Source: Neolewinella persica DSM 23188
GTDB lineage: Bacteria > Bacteroidota > Bacteroidia > Chitinophagales > Saprospiraceae
Reading direction: 5' to 3'
DNA: 64,000 nucleotides
Assembly (NCBI RefSeq): GCF_000373105.1
Contig: NZ_KB890497.1
Span: forward strand, 123,686-187,685
Shown here piece by piece: positions 16,042-24,457 of the stretch. The position numbers were made by a program, and so were the translations under genes. Under the pieces are notes generated by a model. It was not told the DNA's origin, ran no database searches, and saw only the letters and a program-made list of their open reading frames with translations. The first letter of the stretch is position 1; every line of letters begins with the position of its first letter.

Positions 16042-17367
16042 CTACTCTTCATCAATCAAATCTTCCGTTAGATCATTTTCAACTGGCTTTGCTTCCGGCA
16101 AGTGAAACCCCCACAAAATCACCATCCCCAACGCGAAGAACAAAGACAAAGCCAATAGGCTCATCCGCATGCTCCCCGTGATCAGGTCCAGGATGGCAAA
16201 AATGGCCGTACCTCCTACGATGGCGACCTTCTCTAGCACGTCGTAGAAACTAAAGTAGGAGGTCACGTCTTCCCGCGTAGGAATTAACTTGGCGTACGTC
16301 GACCGACTCATACTCTGGATGCCGCCCATCACCAGGCCAACGGCAGCAGCAACGGCATAAAAGGTAGTCTTTCCCTGGACGAAGTACCCAGCCAGACAAA
16401 TGCAAAACCAGATGATCAGTTGGAAGTAAATACTGGCCTTATTGCCGTAGCGTTTACTGACGGATGCCGCCAGGTAGGCACCGCCCACGGCCACGATCTG
16501 CAAAATCAATACCACCAAAATCAACTCACTACTTTCAAAGCCAAGCTCCTTGGCCGCAAAAATGGAGGCCAAAAAGATGACCGTTTGTACCCCTGCGGAG
16601 TAACTGAAAAAGGCGGCTAAAAACCTTTTGGTGGGTGTGGATTTGCTTACCCGCGTCCAAACGGACTGAAGCTCTGCCATACCCTGACCAGCCATGTCGG
16701 CAAAGCTGGTACCGGATTTTCGTACGTCGTCCGGCAAACGAGCCAGTGAAATGGCCGCAAAAACCAGCCACCAAATACCAACGGTAATGAAGGCAAGGCG
16801 GACGGCCAGCGTCCCCTCCGTCGGTAGGCCAAACCACTCGGGCTTCTGTACCATCGCAAGGTTCAGCACGAGCAGGAGTACTGACCCAACGTAGCCCATC
16901 GCAAAGCCCTTGGCACTTAGCTTGTCGAACTTATCCTGGGTGGCAATGACGGGTAAAAAACTGTTGTAAAATACCAGGCCGCCAGCAAAGCCAATCAATC
17001 CCATCGCAAAGGCGATGGTACCCAGCCATAACGTATCCATGCCATTGAACCAGAAAAGGCCAATACAACCCACCCCGCCCATGGTGGTGAAAAACTTCAG
17101 AAAACCTTTGCGGCGGCCACCAACGTCCGCAATGCCGGACAACAACGGTGAAAGCACAGCAATGATCAAATAGCTGATGGTAATCGTAAGCGTAAGCCAC
17201 GAACTGTCACTGAACTCAAAACCCGCAACGGTAAACTTATCGTCGATGACCGCCGCAAAGTAGGGCGGGAAAATTGCCGTAGTAATCACCAGGGCAAAAG
17301 CCGAGTTGGCCCAGTCGAACAGGGCCCAGCCGTTCATCGTACGCGGATCGTTGAGTTGGTTGGTCAT
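16042..17367 (-). CDS. MFS transporter, UMF1/Atg22-like
   Basis: 441-aa inner-membrane protein with about 12 hydrophobic segments. The N-terminal NGWALFDWANSAFALVITTAIFPPYF is the hallmark of the UMF1 family, related to the yeast vacuolar effluxer Atg22. The central loop carries an acidic/basic stretch, and the tail is acidic (ENDLTEDLIDEE). Substrate unknown; amino-acid efflux is suggested only by the eukaryotic relative. The ATG at 17367 follows TATCTTGG-CGCC, so the mRNA is probably leaderless. Confidence 0.88.
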   Translation of the reverse strand: MTNQLNDPRTMNGWALFDWANSAFALVITTAIFPPYFAAVIDDKFTVAGFEFSDSSWLTLTITISYLIIAVLSPLLSGIADVGGRRKGFLKFFTTMGGVGCIGLFWFNGMDTLWLGTIAFAMGLIGFAGGLVFYNSFLPVIATQDKFDKLSAKGFAMGYVGSVLLLVLNLAMVQKPEWFGLPTEGTLAVRLAFITVGIWWLVFAAISLARLPDDVRKSGTSFADMAGQGMAELQSVWTRVSKSTPTKRFLAAFFSYSAGVQTVIFLASIFAAKELGFESSELILVVLILQIVAVGGAYLAASVSKRYGNKASIYFQLIIWFCICLAGYFVQGKTTFYAVAAAVGLVMGGIQSMSRSTYAKLIPTREDVTSYFSFYDVLEKVAIVGGTAIFAILDLITGSMRMSLLALSLFFALGMVILWGFHLPEAKPVENDLTEDLIDEE

Positions 17368-17379
17368 GGCGCCAAGATA
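17368..17379 (-). promoter_or_regulatory. -7 box 4 nt before ATG (predicted leaderless)
   Basis: TATCTTGG (17372-17379), then CGCC, then the ATG of the UMF1-like gene. Confidence 0.5.
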
Positions 17380-17454
17380 GGATTTGTATTTTGGACTTCT
17401 ATTGTTATCGGTCTGCCCTACCTCATTCCCTAAATGTAAACCTGATCGTTGTTA

Positions 17455-18093
17455 TCAGGAAGGTCGAACCGCTTTTTTAATGGGGGTGTCCCCGGTTATA
17501 ATTTCGAAAGTCTGGTTTTGCATTGTACCGTCTTCCAGAACTTCAACGAGGGTTTTAGCTACGTCTGCCCTAGAAATGCTTCCCTGGGTTGCCAACTTTT
17601 CCTTTAGCTGAATTTTACCCGTACCTGCTTCATCCGTCAGGCTTCCAGGTCGCACGATGGTATAGCCTAAAGTGCTGGCGCGTAAATACTTGTCAGCGTT
17701 TTGCTTCGCCCTCAAATAGTCTTCAAGATCGTCACTAGCCGAGGGGTCGTCGGCTCCCATGGAGCTGAGCATTACGAATTTCCGGATACCTGCATTTTTA
17801 GCAGCATCCGTTAATCTCTTCGCTCCTTCCTGGTCTACTTCGATGACCTTTTTGCCACCAGAACCGGCAGCAAAAATTACTATATCTACGTCTTTTACTG
17901 CGTGGCTTAAATCTTCTTTCAGGTCGGCCAGAACTACAGCGACCTGGTTCTTTTCAAACCGATCTTTTTGCTCCTGTTCGCGAACCATGGCAATGGGGCG
18001 GTATTTATCAGCGTCTTGCAGTAACTCTATGATGATCCTGCCCGTGGTACCGTTCGCGCCGGCTACTAATACGTTTTTCTTTTCGTTATTCAT
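17455..18093 (-). CDS. NAD(P)-binding SDR-like protein (NmrA/YwnB type)
   Basis: 212-aa atypical SDR with the N-terminal dinucleotide loop VLVAGANGTTGR. VIFAAGSGGKK follows strand 4, and the VMLSSMGADDPSA and YTIVRPGSLTDEAGTG segments are typical of the NAD(P)H-binding YwnB/NmrA-like group. The catalytic Tyr-x3-Lys of classical SDRs is not obvious, so it may be a redox sensor or an isomerase/reductase. The ATG at 18093 (MNNEKKNVLVAG) is preferred over a start 16 codons upstream. Confidence 0.8.
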   Translation of the reverse strand: MNNEKKNVLVAGANGTTGRIIIELLQDADKYRPIAMVREQEQKDRFEKNQVAVVLADLKEDLSHAVKDVDIVIFAAGSGGKKVIEVDQEGAKRLTDAAKNAGIRKFVMLSSMGADDPSASDDLEDYLRAKQNADKYLRASTLGYTIVRPGSLTDEAGTGKIQLKEKLATQGSISRADVAKTLVEVLEDGTMQNQTFEIITGDTPIKKAVRPS

Positions 18094-18315
18094 GTTTCTA
18101 GCTTTTATTGACATTTTGAAATCATTGGACTCAACTACCACCTAAGTCTTGCTGAATAGTACTTTGGTCCACTCGCCGGGTATTTCCTGCGAATAAAAGG
18201 ACGTCGGATAACTCGACACTTTCAGTAAGCAGTTTGTTAACGGGTAGAATTATGGAAGCAACCATTATTCTAAAATTGGGTTGCCCGAAAATTAAAGTTT
18301 GACCAGCCATTAGTA

Positions 18316-18323
18316 GTATTTTG
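18316..18323 (+). promoter_or_regulatory. -7-like box for coaD
   Basis: GTATTTTG with TTTG at 18298-18301 upstream. The predicted start falls at the edge of the octamer leader. Confidence 0.45.
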
Positions 18324-18332
18324 TCGCCCCAA

Positions 18333-18356
18333 CAGACCAATAGTCCAGTAGCACCA
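18333..18356 (+). repeat. Three octamers directly before coaD
   Basis: CAGACCAA, TAGTCCAG and TAGCACCA are in strict 8-nt phase, then AC and the coaD ATG. The first unit is identical to the octamer at 32325-32388. Confidence 0.55.
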
Positions 18357-18358
18357 AC

Positions 18359-18835
18359 ATGACCAATAGCCCCATCAAAGTAGCAGTATTCCCCGGTTCC
18401 TTCGATCCCATAACTACGGGACACGCAGAACTTGTTCGCCGGGCCGTCCCTTTATTCGATAAAATTGTGGTGGCCGTTGGCGTCAATACCCAGAAGAAGT
18501 ACCTCTTCCCATTGGAGCAACGCCTGGAATGGCTCAAAGCCGTCTTTGCCGACGAGCCCAAAGTCGAAGTAAGCAGCTTCGAAGGCCTAACGGCGCACTT
18601 CTGTAATAAAATAGATGCCCGCTACTTACTACGTGGTTTACGTAACGCCAGCGATTTCGACTACGAAAAGACCATCTCCCAACTCAACGACATTGTCGGA
18701 GATGGCCTGGAAACCGTTTTCCTCATCAGTCAGCCGGCTTACTCCCATATTAGTTCGACCATCGTCCGGGAAATAATCAAGGGTGGGGGAGATGCTAGTC
18801 CGTTTTTGCCGAAAGGGGTAGAAGTGAGAAAATGA
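18359..18835 (+). CDS. coaD: Phosphopantetheine adenylyltransferase
   Basis: 158-aa enzyme of coenzyme A biosynthesis: joins ATP and 4'-phosphopantetheine to dephospho-CoA. It has the nucleotidyltransferase motif GSFDPITTGH (13-22), the RGLRNASDFDYE block and ISSTIVREII near the C-terminus, and is the normal length. The start ATG directly follows the octamer leader. Cytoplasmic. A stem-loop follows about 40 nt after the stop. Confidence 0.97.
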   Translation: MTNSPIKVAVFPGSFDPITTGHAELVRRAVPLFDKIVVAVGVNTQKKYLFPLEQRLEWLKAVFADEPKVEVSSFEGLTAHFCNKIDARYLLRGLRNASDFDYEKTISQLNDIVGDGLETVFLISQPAYSHISSTIVREIIKGGGDASPFLPKGVEVRK

Positions 18836-18871
18836 GTGAATGGGAGAATGAGTGAATAATGGAATAAAAAG

Positions 18872-18914
18872 AATGGGAGAATACCTTGACCTTGAAGTCT
18901 GGTATTCTCCCATT
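18872..18914 (+). terminator. Stem-loop after coaD
   Basis: A perfect 14-bp stem (AATGGGAGAATACC / GGTATTCTCCCATT) with a 15-nt loop. The T run after it is weak (TATTTGG). Probably a transcription end or mRNA 3' stabiliser. Confidence 0.6.
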
Positions 18915-18944
18915 TATTTGGTTTAGGTAAAGAAAGCTCACAAA

Positions 18945-19061
18945 AGGTGAGCAAGCGAAGCGCTGCGAACGGCACTAGCGGTAGCTACTATAGACTATTT
19001 GACGATGAACTACTTGACAAGGTGAGCAAGCGCAGCGCCGCGAACGGTACCTGCGGCAGCT
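18945..19061. repeat. Direct repeats of about 42 bp
   Basis: Copies at 18945-18990 and 19019-19061 share GGTGAGCAAGCG, AGCGC and GCGAACGG. They are intergenic, between coaD and the 3' end of trxB. Each contains small AGCG/CGCT palindromes. Confidence 0.6.
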
Positions 19062-19100
19062 TATTCAATTATTCCCTCATTCGCCTTATTTACCTTATTT

Positions 19101-20039
19101 CTAGATGATGCCGATCGAACCCAGGTACCGCTCCGCATCCAACGCAGCCATACAACCCGTACCCGCAGCCGTGATGGCCTGACGGTATACGTGATCAGAC
19201 GCATCTCCGGAAACGAATACACCGGGGACGTTGGTCTTCGTGGAGTTCGGTTGGTGAATCAGGTAGCCGGTGTCTTCCATGTCGATCCAGTCTTTGAAAA
19301 TCGCGGTATTCGGCACGTGGCCGATGGCCACGAAAAAGCCTTCGATCGGAATCTCCTGCTTTTCGCCGGTCTTGTTATTGAATACGCGCACACCAGTCAC
19401 GAATTCATCGCCCAGAATCTCTTCCGTTTCCGTATTCCAGTAGATCTTGATGTTTTTTTGCTTCTTCACCCGATCCTGCATGATCTTCGACGCCCGCATT
19501 TCGTCGCGGCGGACGAACATGTGTACCGTCGGGCACAGGTTGCTCAGGTAAAGCGCTTCCTCGGCGGCACTGTCGCCAGCACCGACGATGGCGGTTTCTT
19601 TGCCACGGTAGAAAAAGCCGTCACAGACGGCACAGGCACTTACGCCATTGTTCATCAGGCGTTGCTCGCTTTCTATACCGAGCCATCGGGCGCTTGCACC
19701 CGTGGAAATAATAACGGTGTGGGCATGAATCTCTTCGCCACTTTCCGTCCAGATCTTATGCACCGGACCACTGAAGTCGACTTTGTCGATCAGCTCATAA
19801 ATAACTTTAGTGTCGAACCGTTCGGCCTGCTTACGGAGGTCTTCCATCATCTGAGGGCCCATAACGCCGTCGGGGTAACCGGGGAAGTTCTCCACGTCGG
19901 TCGTGATCATCAGCTGGCCACCGGGCTCCTTACCCGTGTACAGTACGGGGCTGAGGTTGGCACGTGCGGCATAAATGGCAGCGGTATATCCGGCGGGGCC
20001 GGAGCCGATGATGACGGTCTTTAAGGGTTCTTTGCTCAT
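19101..20039 (-). CDS. trxB: Thioredoxin reductase
   Basis: 312-aa flavoprotein that reduces thioredoxin with NADPH. The FAD-binding GSGPAG is at 12-17, the redox pair Cys136-Ala-Val-Cys139 lies in SACAVCDG, the NADPH motif is GAGDSAAEEA, and the C-terminal FAD motif VSGDASDHVYRQ is present. ATG at 20039; an upstream ATG at 20063 would add eight residues and is less likely. A TACTTTTG box lies 21 nt upstream. Stand-alone gene. Confidence 0.97.
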   Translation of the reverse strand: MSKEPLKTVIIGSGPAGYTAAIYAARANLSPVLYTGKEPGGQLMITTDVENFPGYPDGVMGPQMMEDLRKQAERFDTKVIYELIDKVDFSGPVHKIWTESGEEIHAHTVIISTGASARWLGIESEQRLMNNGVSACAVCDGFFYRGKETAIVGAGDSAAEEALYLSNLCPTVHMFVRRDEMRASKIMQDRVKKQKNIKIYWNTETEEILGDEFVTGVRVFNNKTGEKQEIPIEGFFVAIGHVPNTAIFKDWIDMEDTGYLIHQPNSTKTNVPGVFVSGDASDHVYRQAITAAGTGCMAALDAERYLGSIGII

Positions 20040-20186
20040 GGTAAATTTTATTTGAGGGGGCAAAAGTAAGCAATCCTGCTGTGTCTTCTCGCCGGATTAC
20101 GGAAAGAGAACAACCAGGCATTCTCAGGGTTGCCGGTGGGGGTGTCGGGAGGCGACTTTTTGGCTTCGCTGCATACTTCCTATTTG

Positions 20187-20203
20187 GGCGGGGCCGCAGG
20201 TGC
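20187..20203 (-). repeat. Dispersed 17-mer, copy 6
   Basis: GCACCTGCGGCCCCGCC on the minus strand, upstream of trxB. Confidence 0.8.
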
Positions 20204-20338
20204 ATTGGAAGGTTAAGGGCGAGGGGCTCCGGCCCCGAGAATAAAGCGGAGCTTTATTGCACCTGTTGCGGTTACAGACAAAGTTCTCTCGGGGCATAGC
20301 CCTTAGCGGATGAAATCAACCACCAACACACCCTTGCC

Positions 20339-21155
20339 CTAAGCCTTATTATCCTCCCGATACTGCAGCCACAAACAAACCAGCACAATAACCGTAGTCA
20401 GCACCAGAATCACCACGTTCAGCGAAGGCGGCGTATCGAGCAGGAAGTGAAATATTCCGTTAACCATGCCGCCATCCTCCTCGTAGCGGGTACGGATCAC
20501 GCCCTCAAACGTGGGCAGTGAAGTGAGCACACTCAAAAATCCAAAACCCAGCCCGAACGCCCACCGCGCAAACCGGTAAAATTTCCCCTGCCGCTGCAAC
20601 CCCACAAACAACCCGTACAACGTCACGATGGCAAAGATCAAGAAGGCGTAGTCCCGCAAACCGGGGACGAAGTTGTAAATGGCCATGCCCACCGCACCCG
20701 CCAGCGCCAGCCACGCCAACGATACCCGAATATGCTCCCGCTCAAACAGGTAGCCGATGAAGGGCTGCGCAGCTCCGGCCGCCTCATGGATTACCTGACC
20801 GCCCGAGCCGGAAACAACGTTGGCCTGCTTCGCCTTGATCTTTGTCACGTTACCCTTGGCCTTTACCAAATCCTCGGCCACCGTCCGGGACATACTCACC
20901 ATGTCGTCCCGGAAATGCCGCAACTCCACCTCCCGGAAGATCGCCCCCAGGATGTGGTCCGCCCGCAGCTCATCGTTGGATTTGTCGCAGGTGCGGACCT
21001 TGTCGGGGTTCTCCCGCAGCTGCCCCAGCAGCGGCTCGTAGTTGTATTTGTACACTTCGTGGATTTCCAGCCCGTTGCAAGTCGGCCACGTGGCGTTCGA
21101 TAATCTCGTAGACGATGGGGTTGTTCTTGCCGCCGTCGGCGTCGGCGGCCAGCAC
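20339..21155 (-). pseudogene. Frameshifted gene for a protein with about four membrane helices
   Basis: Sense frame from a GTG at 21155 (NNPIVYEIIERHVADL) loses frame near 21077; removing one base joins it to NGLEIHEVYKYNYEPLLGQL and the rest of the protein. The downstream frame (20339-21055) encodes a charged helical region followed by several hydrophobic segments (SLAWLALAGAVGMAIYNFV, YAFLIFAIVTLYGLFVG, FGLGFGFLSVL and a C-terminal one). Family not recognised. It could be one frameshifted gene, or a part-functional gene starting at an internal codon; a sequencing error cannot be excluded. It lies directly downstream of the broken restriction-like fragment. Confidence 0.5.
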
Positions 21156-21179
21156 CTGCTTGCGGAAGGTTTTCCGGTT

Positions 21180-21653
21180 CTAGAAGATCCGCTCGAACTC
21201 GGCGTCGGCGAAGAGGTAGATCGTCTCCCCGTTGGTAATCAGCAGTTGCTTGATGGCGGTGTTGCCGGCGTGGCGCTCGCGCATGAAGTAGAGGGCGAGT
21301 TCGTGTAGGGCCTTGACGTTGGGCTTGCTGGCCGAAAACATCTCGCGCGGATTGTCGATCGTTTTTGCCTCGATGATGACACCCACGGGGCCCTTGCGCT
21401 TCGGCCCGTCGTGGATCACGGTATCCATGCGCCGCACCTCACTCTGGATCAGGAATTCGTTGATCGGAAAAGCGACGCCGTGCAGGAAGGTTTCCAGGTG
21501 GCCGCGCAGGGTGGATTCGCTGACTTTTCCGGCCGTACGATCCAGCAAAAGCGGTAGCTCGTGTTTCATCCGCTCAATGTGGGCGCGGCTGACTTTGGCC
21601 TTGCGAAAAGCAGGGCGGAGGGCCTGGGCGGGGGAGATGTTTATGACCTTCAA
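21180..21653 (-). pseudogene. N-terminal fragment of an Eco57I-type restriction enzyme (DUF7149-like)
   Basis: About 157 residues resemble the start of type IIG (Eco57I-like) restriction-modification proteins. INISPAQALRPAF is followed by RAHIERMKHELPLLLDRT, VGVIIEAKTIDNPREMF and ELALYFMRERHAG...LLITNGETIYLF, which matches the PD-(D/E)XK-like nuclease region (Glu-Ala-Lys). A TAG at 21180-21182 ends the frame where relatives continue for many hundred residues, and no methyltransferase domain follows. The same frame stays open after the TAG (NRKTFRKQV), which supports a nonsense mutation plus deletion. A TTG at 21653 is the likely original start. Confidence 0.55.
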
Positions 21654-21688
21654 GGGAGTAGTTGGGTGTTTTATTAAAAACAGGGTAG

Positions 21689-21705
21689 GGCGGGCCCGCA
21701 GGTGC
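21689..21705 (-). repeat. Dispersed 17-mer, copy 7
   Basis: GCACCTGCGGGCCCGCC on the minus strand, just upstream of the restriction-like fragment. Confidence 0.75.
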
Positions 21706-21874
21706 GGGGAGAGTTGGAAGGGCAATATAAGGTTTCCCTCCGCTTTTCACTGAATTACCCAAACGAAGCTGATGGCCAGCACGAGCGCTAGCAAGCATTG
21801 GCTCAGCTCGGAGAGCTTTGTATCGCAGGCCTGCATTTATTGATTTTTCAATTAACGCGTCTGTAGCATTTTCT

Positions 21875-21923
21875 CATCCGATGCATCTTTCTGCTGGCGT
21901 AGCCGCAGGAAGTTCATCGGATG
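21875..21923. repeat. Hairpin element, CGGCTACGCCAG family, copy c
   Basis: CATCCGATGCATCTTTC pairs with AAGTTCATCGGATG; its minus-strand loop contains CGGCTACGCCAG. It overlaps the left terminal repeat of the element that starts at 21915. Confidence 0.7.
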
Positions 21924-22125
21924 TAGGGTGATAAAAATCTTATTTGCAGCGGCAGGTTTTAGCTCGTCGGCCGAGGTGGCCCTTGGGCCTGACTCGTCCG
22001 CCGAGTGGCACGGAAAGGACCGAAATTCCTCGGCGGACGAGTCAGGTCGTACCTCCCGCCTCGGCCGACGAGCGATTTCTAGCGTTTGCATTGTATCGCA
22101 AATTTTTATCACCCTACATCGGATG
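21915..22125. repeat. Nested palindrome with terminal inverted repeats, copy 2
   Basis: The left end (21915-21938, CATCGGATGTAGGGTGATAA...) is repeated inverted at the right end (22102-22125, ending ACCCTACATCGGATG), giving 24-bp terminal inverted repeats with one or two differences. Inside, outer arms CTCGTCGGCCGAGG / CCTCGGCCGACGAG and perfect inner arms CCTGACTCGTCCGCCGAG / CTCGGCGGACGAGTCAGG form the nested palindrome at 21962-22074. There is no coding capacity. Structure resembles a MITE or REP-like element. Confidence 0.8.
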
Positions 22126-22221
22126 TGTAAAATGCGTGAACAAGAGAAACGGTAGTAAATTCAGTATTGAGCGGAGTTGAAGCAGGAGTAAAAAAAGCAC
22201 TTAACCCAAGCTGGTCCGACA

Positions 22222-22272
22222 CATCCGATGAACTTTTGCCCGGCTGCGCCAGGTCAAAAGATGCATCGGATG
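22222..22272. repeat. Hairpin element, CGGCTACGCCAG family, copy d
   Basis: CATCCGATGAACTTTTG pairs with CAAAAGATGCATCGGATG around CCGGCTGCGCCAGG, a one-base variant of the core. Confidence 0.7.
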
Positions 22273-22417
22273 AGCGGCTGGACACACCGGTCTTTTTTGA
22301 AAAAAAAATACAGGTAAGGCCCACACCACATGGTGCAAATTGGTAGACACCTTCAAGAAGAAACAAAAGCCTGTTTTTTGTTTAAAATATATTATATTTA
22401 CCACAAATTAAAACAGC

Positions 22418-22639
22418 ATGAAACTCAACCTCCTATCCTGCAACCAGGACCGCCCCGACCGCCGCGCCATCGCCCGCACCATTGAAGAAATCGCCGATGG
22501 CGTAGACTATAACCTCGCCAACGAACTGACCGATATCCTGATCGAAGGCTCCGCCGTAGAGATCGAAGTCTCCTTTAACGAAAGCTCCGCGTTCCGGTCC
22601 CTCCGGAAGCTGGACATCGATTATGAGATAAAGGACTAA
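22418..22639 (+). CDS. Small protein, weakly L7/L12 C-terminal-like
   Basis: 73-aa cytoplasmic protein. The pattern RAIARTIEEIADGVDYNLANELTDILIEGSAVEIEVSF with a final EIKD is reminiscent of the C-terminal domain of ribosomal protein L7/L12, but the match is by eye and weak. The ATG follows an A+T-rich promoter region. Composition is protein-like and the gene is free-standing. Function unknown. Confidence 0.5.
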   Translation: MKLNLLSCNQDRPDRRAIARTIEEIADGVDYNLANELTDILIEGSAVEIEVSFNESSAFRSLRKLDIDYEIKD

Positions 22640-22778
22640 CTCTACTGGTCTGTTCTCAGTGCTGTTAGTCTGAAACCAACTGATTGAAACCAGACTCAAG
22701 CGGAGCAATTTCGCGGCGGCATGAATTTTTAAACCCGCTGTTAGAAAATTCTCTTTGTAAATCAATAGAACTGAAACA

Positions 22779-23357
22779 ATGAATCCAGCCGTTGATAACT
22801 TTCTAGACAAAGCAAAAAAATGGAAAGCGGAGATGACTTTGTTGAGAAGAATCTGTCTTGATTGCGGACTCACCGAAGAGTACAAATGGATGCACCCCTG
22901 CTACACCTTTCAAGGAAGTAATGTGGTGCTGATTCACGGATTTAAGGCGTATTGTGCCCTGCTGTTTCATAAAGGAGTGCTGCTGAGTGATTCCGAAGGC
23001 ATCTTGGTGCAGCAGACAGAGAATGTGCAGGTTGCCCGCCAGATCAGGTTTGCTGATTTGGAAGATGTAATCAGGTTGGAGCAAACCATTAAAACCTATA
23101 TTTTCGAAGCAATTGAAGTGGAGAAGGCTGGGGTAGAAGTGAAAATGAAAAAGACGGCTGAATTTGAGATGCCGGCTGAATTTGAAAAAGCTTTGGACAG
23201 CAACCAGGACTTGAAATCCGCCTTCGAAGCGCTAACCCCCGGTCGGAAAAGAGGGTATTTACTGTATTTTACAAAAGCTAAACAAGCTAAAACACGTACC
23301 TCAAGGATAGAAAAATATATCCCCAAAATTATTGATGGAAAAGGATTGAACGATTAG
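22779..23357 (+). CDS. DUF1801/YdeI-family protein
   Basis: 192-aa protein combining an N-terminal DUF1801-like domain (KWKAEMTLLRRICLDCGLTEEYKWMHPCYTF...GFKAYCALLFHKG) with a C-terminal YdeI/OmdA-like segment (MPAEFEKALDSNQDLKSAFEALTPGRKRGYLLYFTKAKQAKTRTSRIEKY). Members of this group have been linked to bacteriocin protection in some annotations, but the biochemical role is unknown. No export signal. ATG at 22779; no strong alternative. Confidence 0.8.
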   Translation: MNPAVDNFLDKAKKWKAEMTLLRRICLDCGLTEEYKWMHPCYTFQGSNVVLIHGFKAYCALLFHKGVLLSDSEGILVQQTENVQVARQIRFADLEDVIRLEQTIKTYIFEAIEVEKAGVEVKMKKTAEFEMPAEFEKALDSNQDLKSAFEALTPGRKRGYLLYFTKAKQAKTRTSRIEKYIPKIIDGKGLND

Positions 23358-23412
23358 AAGTAACCTGAGCCCTGCTCAGTGCAATCTGCAACTATTTCAG
23401 TATTTTCGGCCC

Positions 23413-24399
23413 GTGCAACAGCTACGCCAAATCGCCGATGTATACCTGGCCGATGAGTTAGATTATCACGAACTCAAATCAGCCACCCTAGTCTTCAAAC
23501 GCTATTTGCAGGAGCTGACTACCTTAGACCTTGGGAACAACGTCTATCGCAAAGACATCCACTTAACTGCTGGTCTGGCCGTTGCCACGGAGTGGGCTGT
23601 ACGTTGTGTCGATGACCTGGAGCGGACCAAGCGGTTTATCAAAGGAACGGCAGAAGCCGTCCGGGAGGTACTGCGTCGGCGGCATGGCCCCGTTCAGCTT
23701 TTGTACGCCGGAACCGGCCCCTATGCTACGTTGGTCCTGCCACTGCTGTCCGTATTCAACCCGCAACAACTACAATTGACGCTGGTCGAGATCAACGATC
23801 AAAGTTACCGGTCCATCCTCCATATTTTTGCACAACCTGCTTTCGCCCCCTACTTGCGGGAGATAATGCAAGCAGACGCCAGTACCCTGAAATTGACAGA
23901 GCCAGAGGTCTATGACATCCTGCTAAGTGAAACGATGCAGAATACCTTGAAAAGAGAACCCCAGGTAGCCATCACCGTAAATCTCCTCCAACAACTCAGG
24001 TCGGACGCCCTGCTCGTTCCTCAAAGCATCGTGGTTGAACTTGCGGCAATGGATATCAGGTATCGTGCAATGATCGGGGTACAAGAGCCCATCGCTCTGG
24101 GTGCCTTAATGGAATCAAGCAGACAGGGGCTGGCGGAACAAATCAGTTTGAATACTGCGGAATTGACTTTTCCTGAAGTCTCGCTTAAAATAAGCGACGA
24201 AGCGCTGGAGAGCAAATATTCGCTGGCACTGACCACCGAGATACATGTTTTTGGTACTCAATACCTCCGCTTTAATAAAAGCGGATTGACCATCCCCGAC
24301 CTTATCCTGAGCCCGGATGACCGCACGAATAAAGACCTGACTTTCAGGGCAAGATATGAACTGCGGCCAGAACCGGGAATTGTCTGGTCGATTGGTTAG
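23413..24399 (+). CDS. SAM-methyltransferase-like protein
   Basis: 328-aa protein starting with GTG (23413). A Rossmann-like core is visible: VQLLYAGTGPYATLVLPLL as motif I, LTLVEINDQSY with the acidic end of strand 2, then IMQADASTL and YDILLSETMQN resembling motifs II-III (double-E-like Glu). The N-terminal ~90 residues are helical and the C-terminal ~130 are beta-rich, as in PRMT-like enzymes, but the substrate is unknown. No export signal. It follows the DUF1801 gene by 55 nt and may share its transcript. Confidence 0.6.
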   Translation: MQQLRQIADVYLADELDYHELKSATLVFKRYLQELTTLDLGNNVYRKDIHLTAGLAVATEWAVRCVDDLERTKRFIKGTAEAVREVLRRRHGPVQLLYAGTGPYATLVLPLLSVFNPQQLQLTLVEINDQSYRSILHIFAQPAFAPYLREIMQADASTLKLTEPEVYDILLSETMQNTLKREPQVAITVNLLQQLRSDALLVPQSIVVELAAMDIRYRAMIGVQEPIALGALMESSRQGLAEQISLNTAELTFPEVSLKISDEALESKYSLALTTEIHVFGTQYLRFNKSGLTIPDLILSPDDRTNKDLTFRARYELRPEPGIVWSIG

Positions 24400-24457
24400 T
24401 CAGAGTCAGAACTTTGGAGTGCATTCGCGCCAACTGTTTGACTGCCTGACTCCTTGA

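Larger units (their letters stand above)
21654..22417. other. Repeat-dense intergenic region
   Basis: A 760-base stretch without a credible gene. It contains one 17-mer, two CGGCTACGCCAG hairpins and the most complete nested-palindrome element (21915-22125). The promoter of the small gene at 22418 lies at its right edge (TATATTTA near 22391-22400). Confidence 0.6.

Noticed and set aside
19191..20024. 277-aa open frame on the plus strand
   Set aside because: Antisense to trxB, which has all its motifs; composition is that of a shadow frame.
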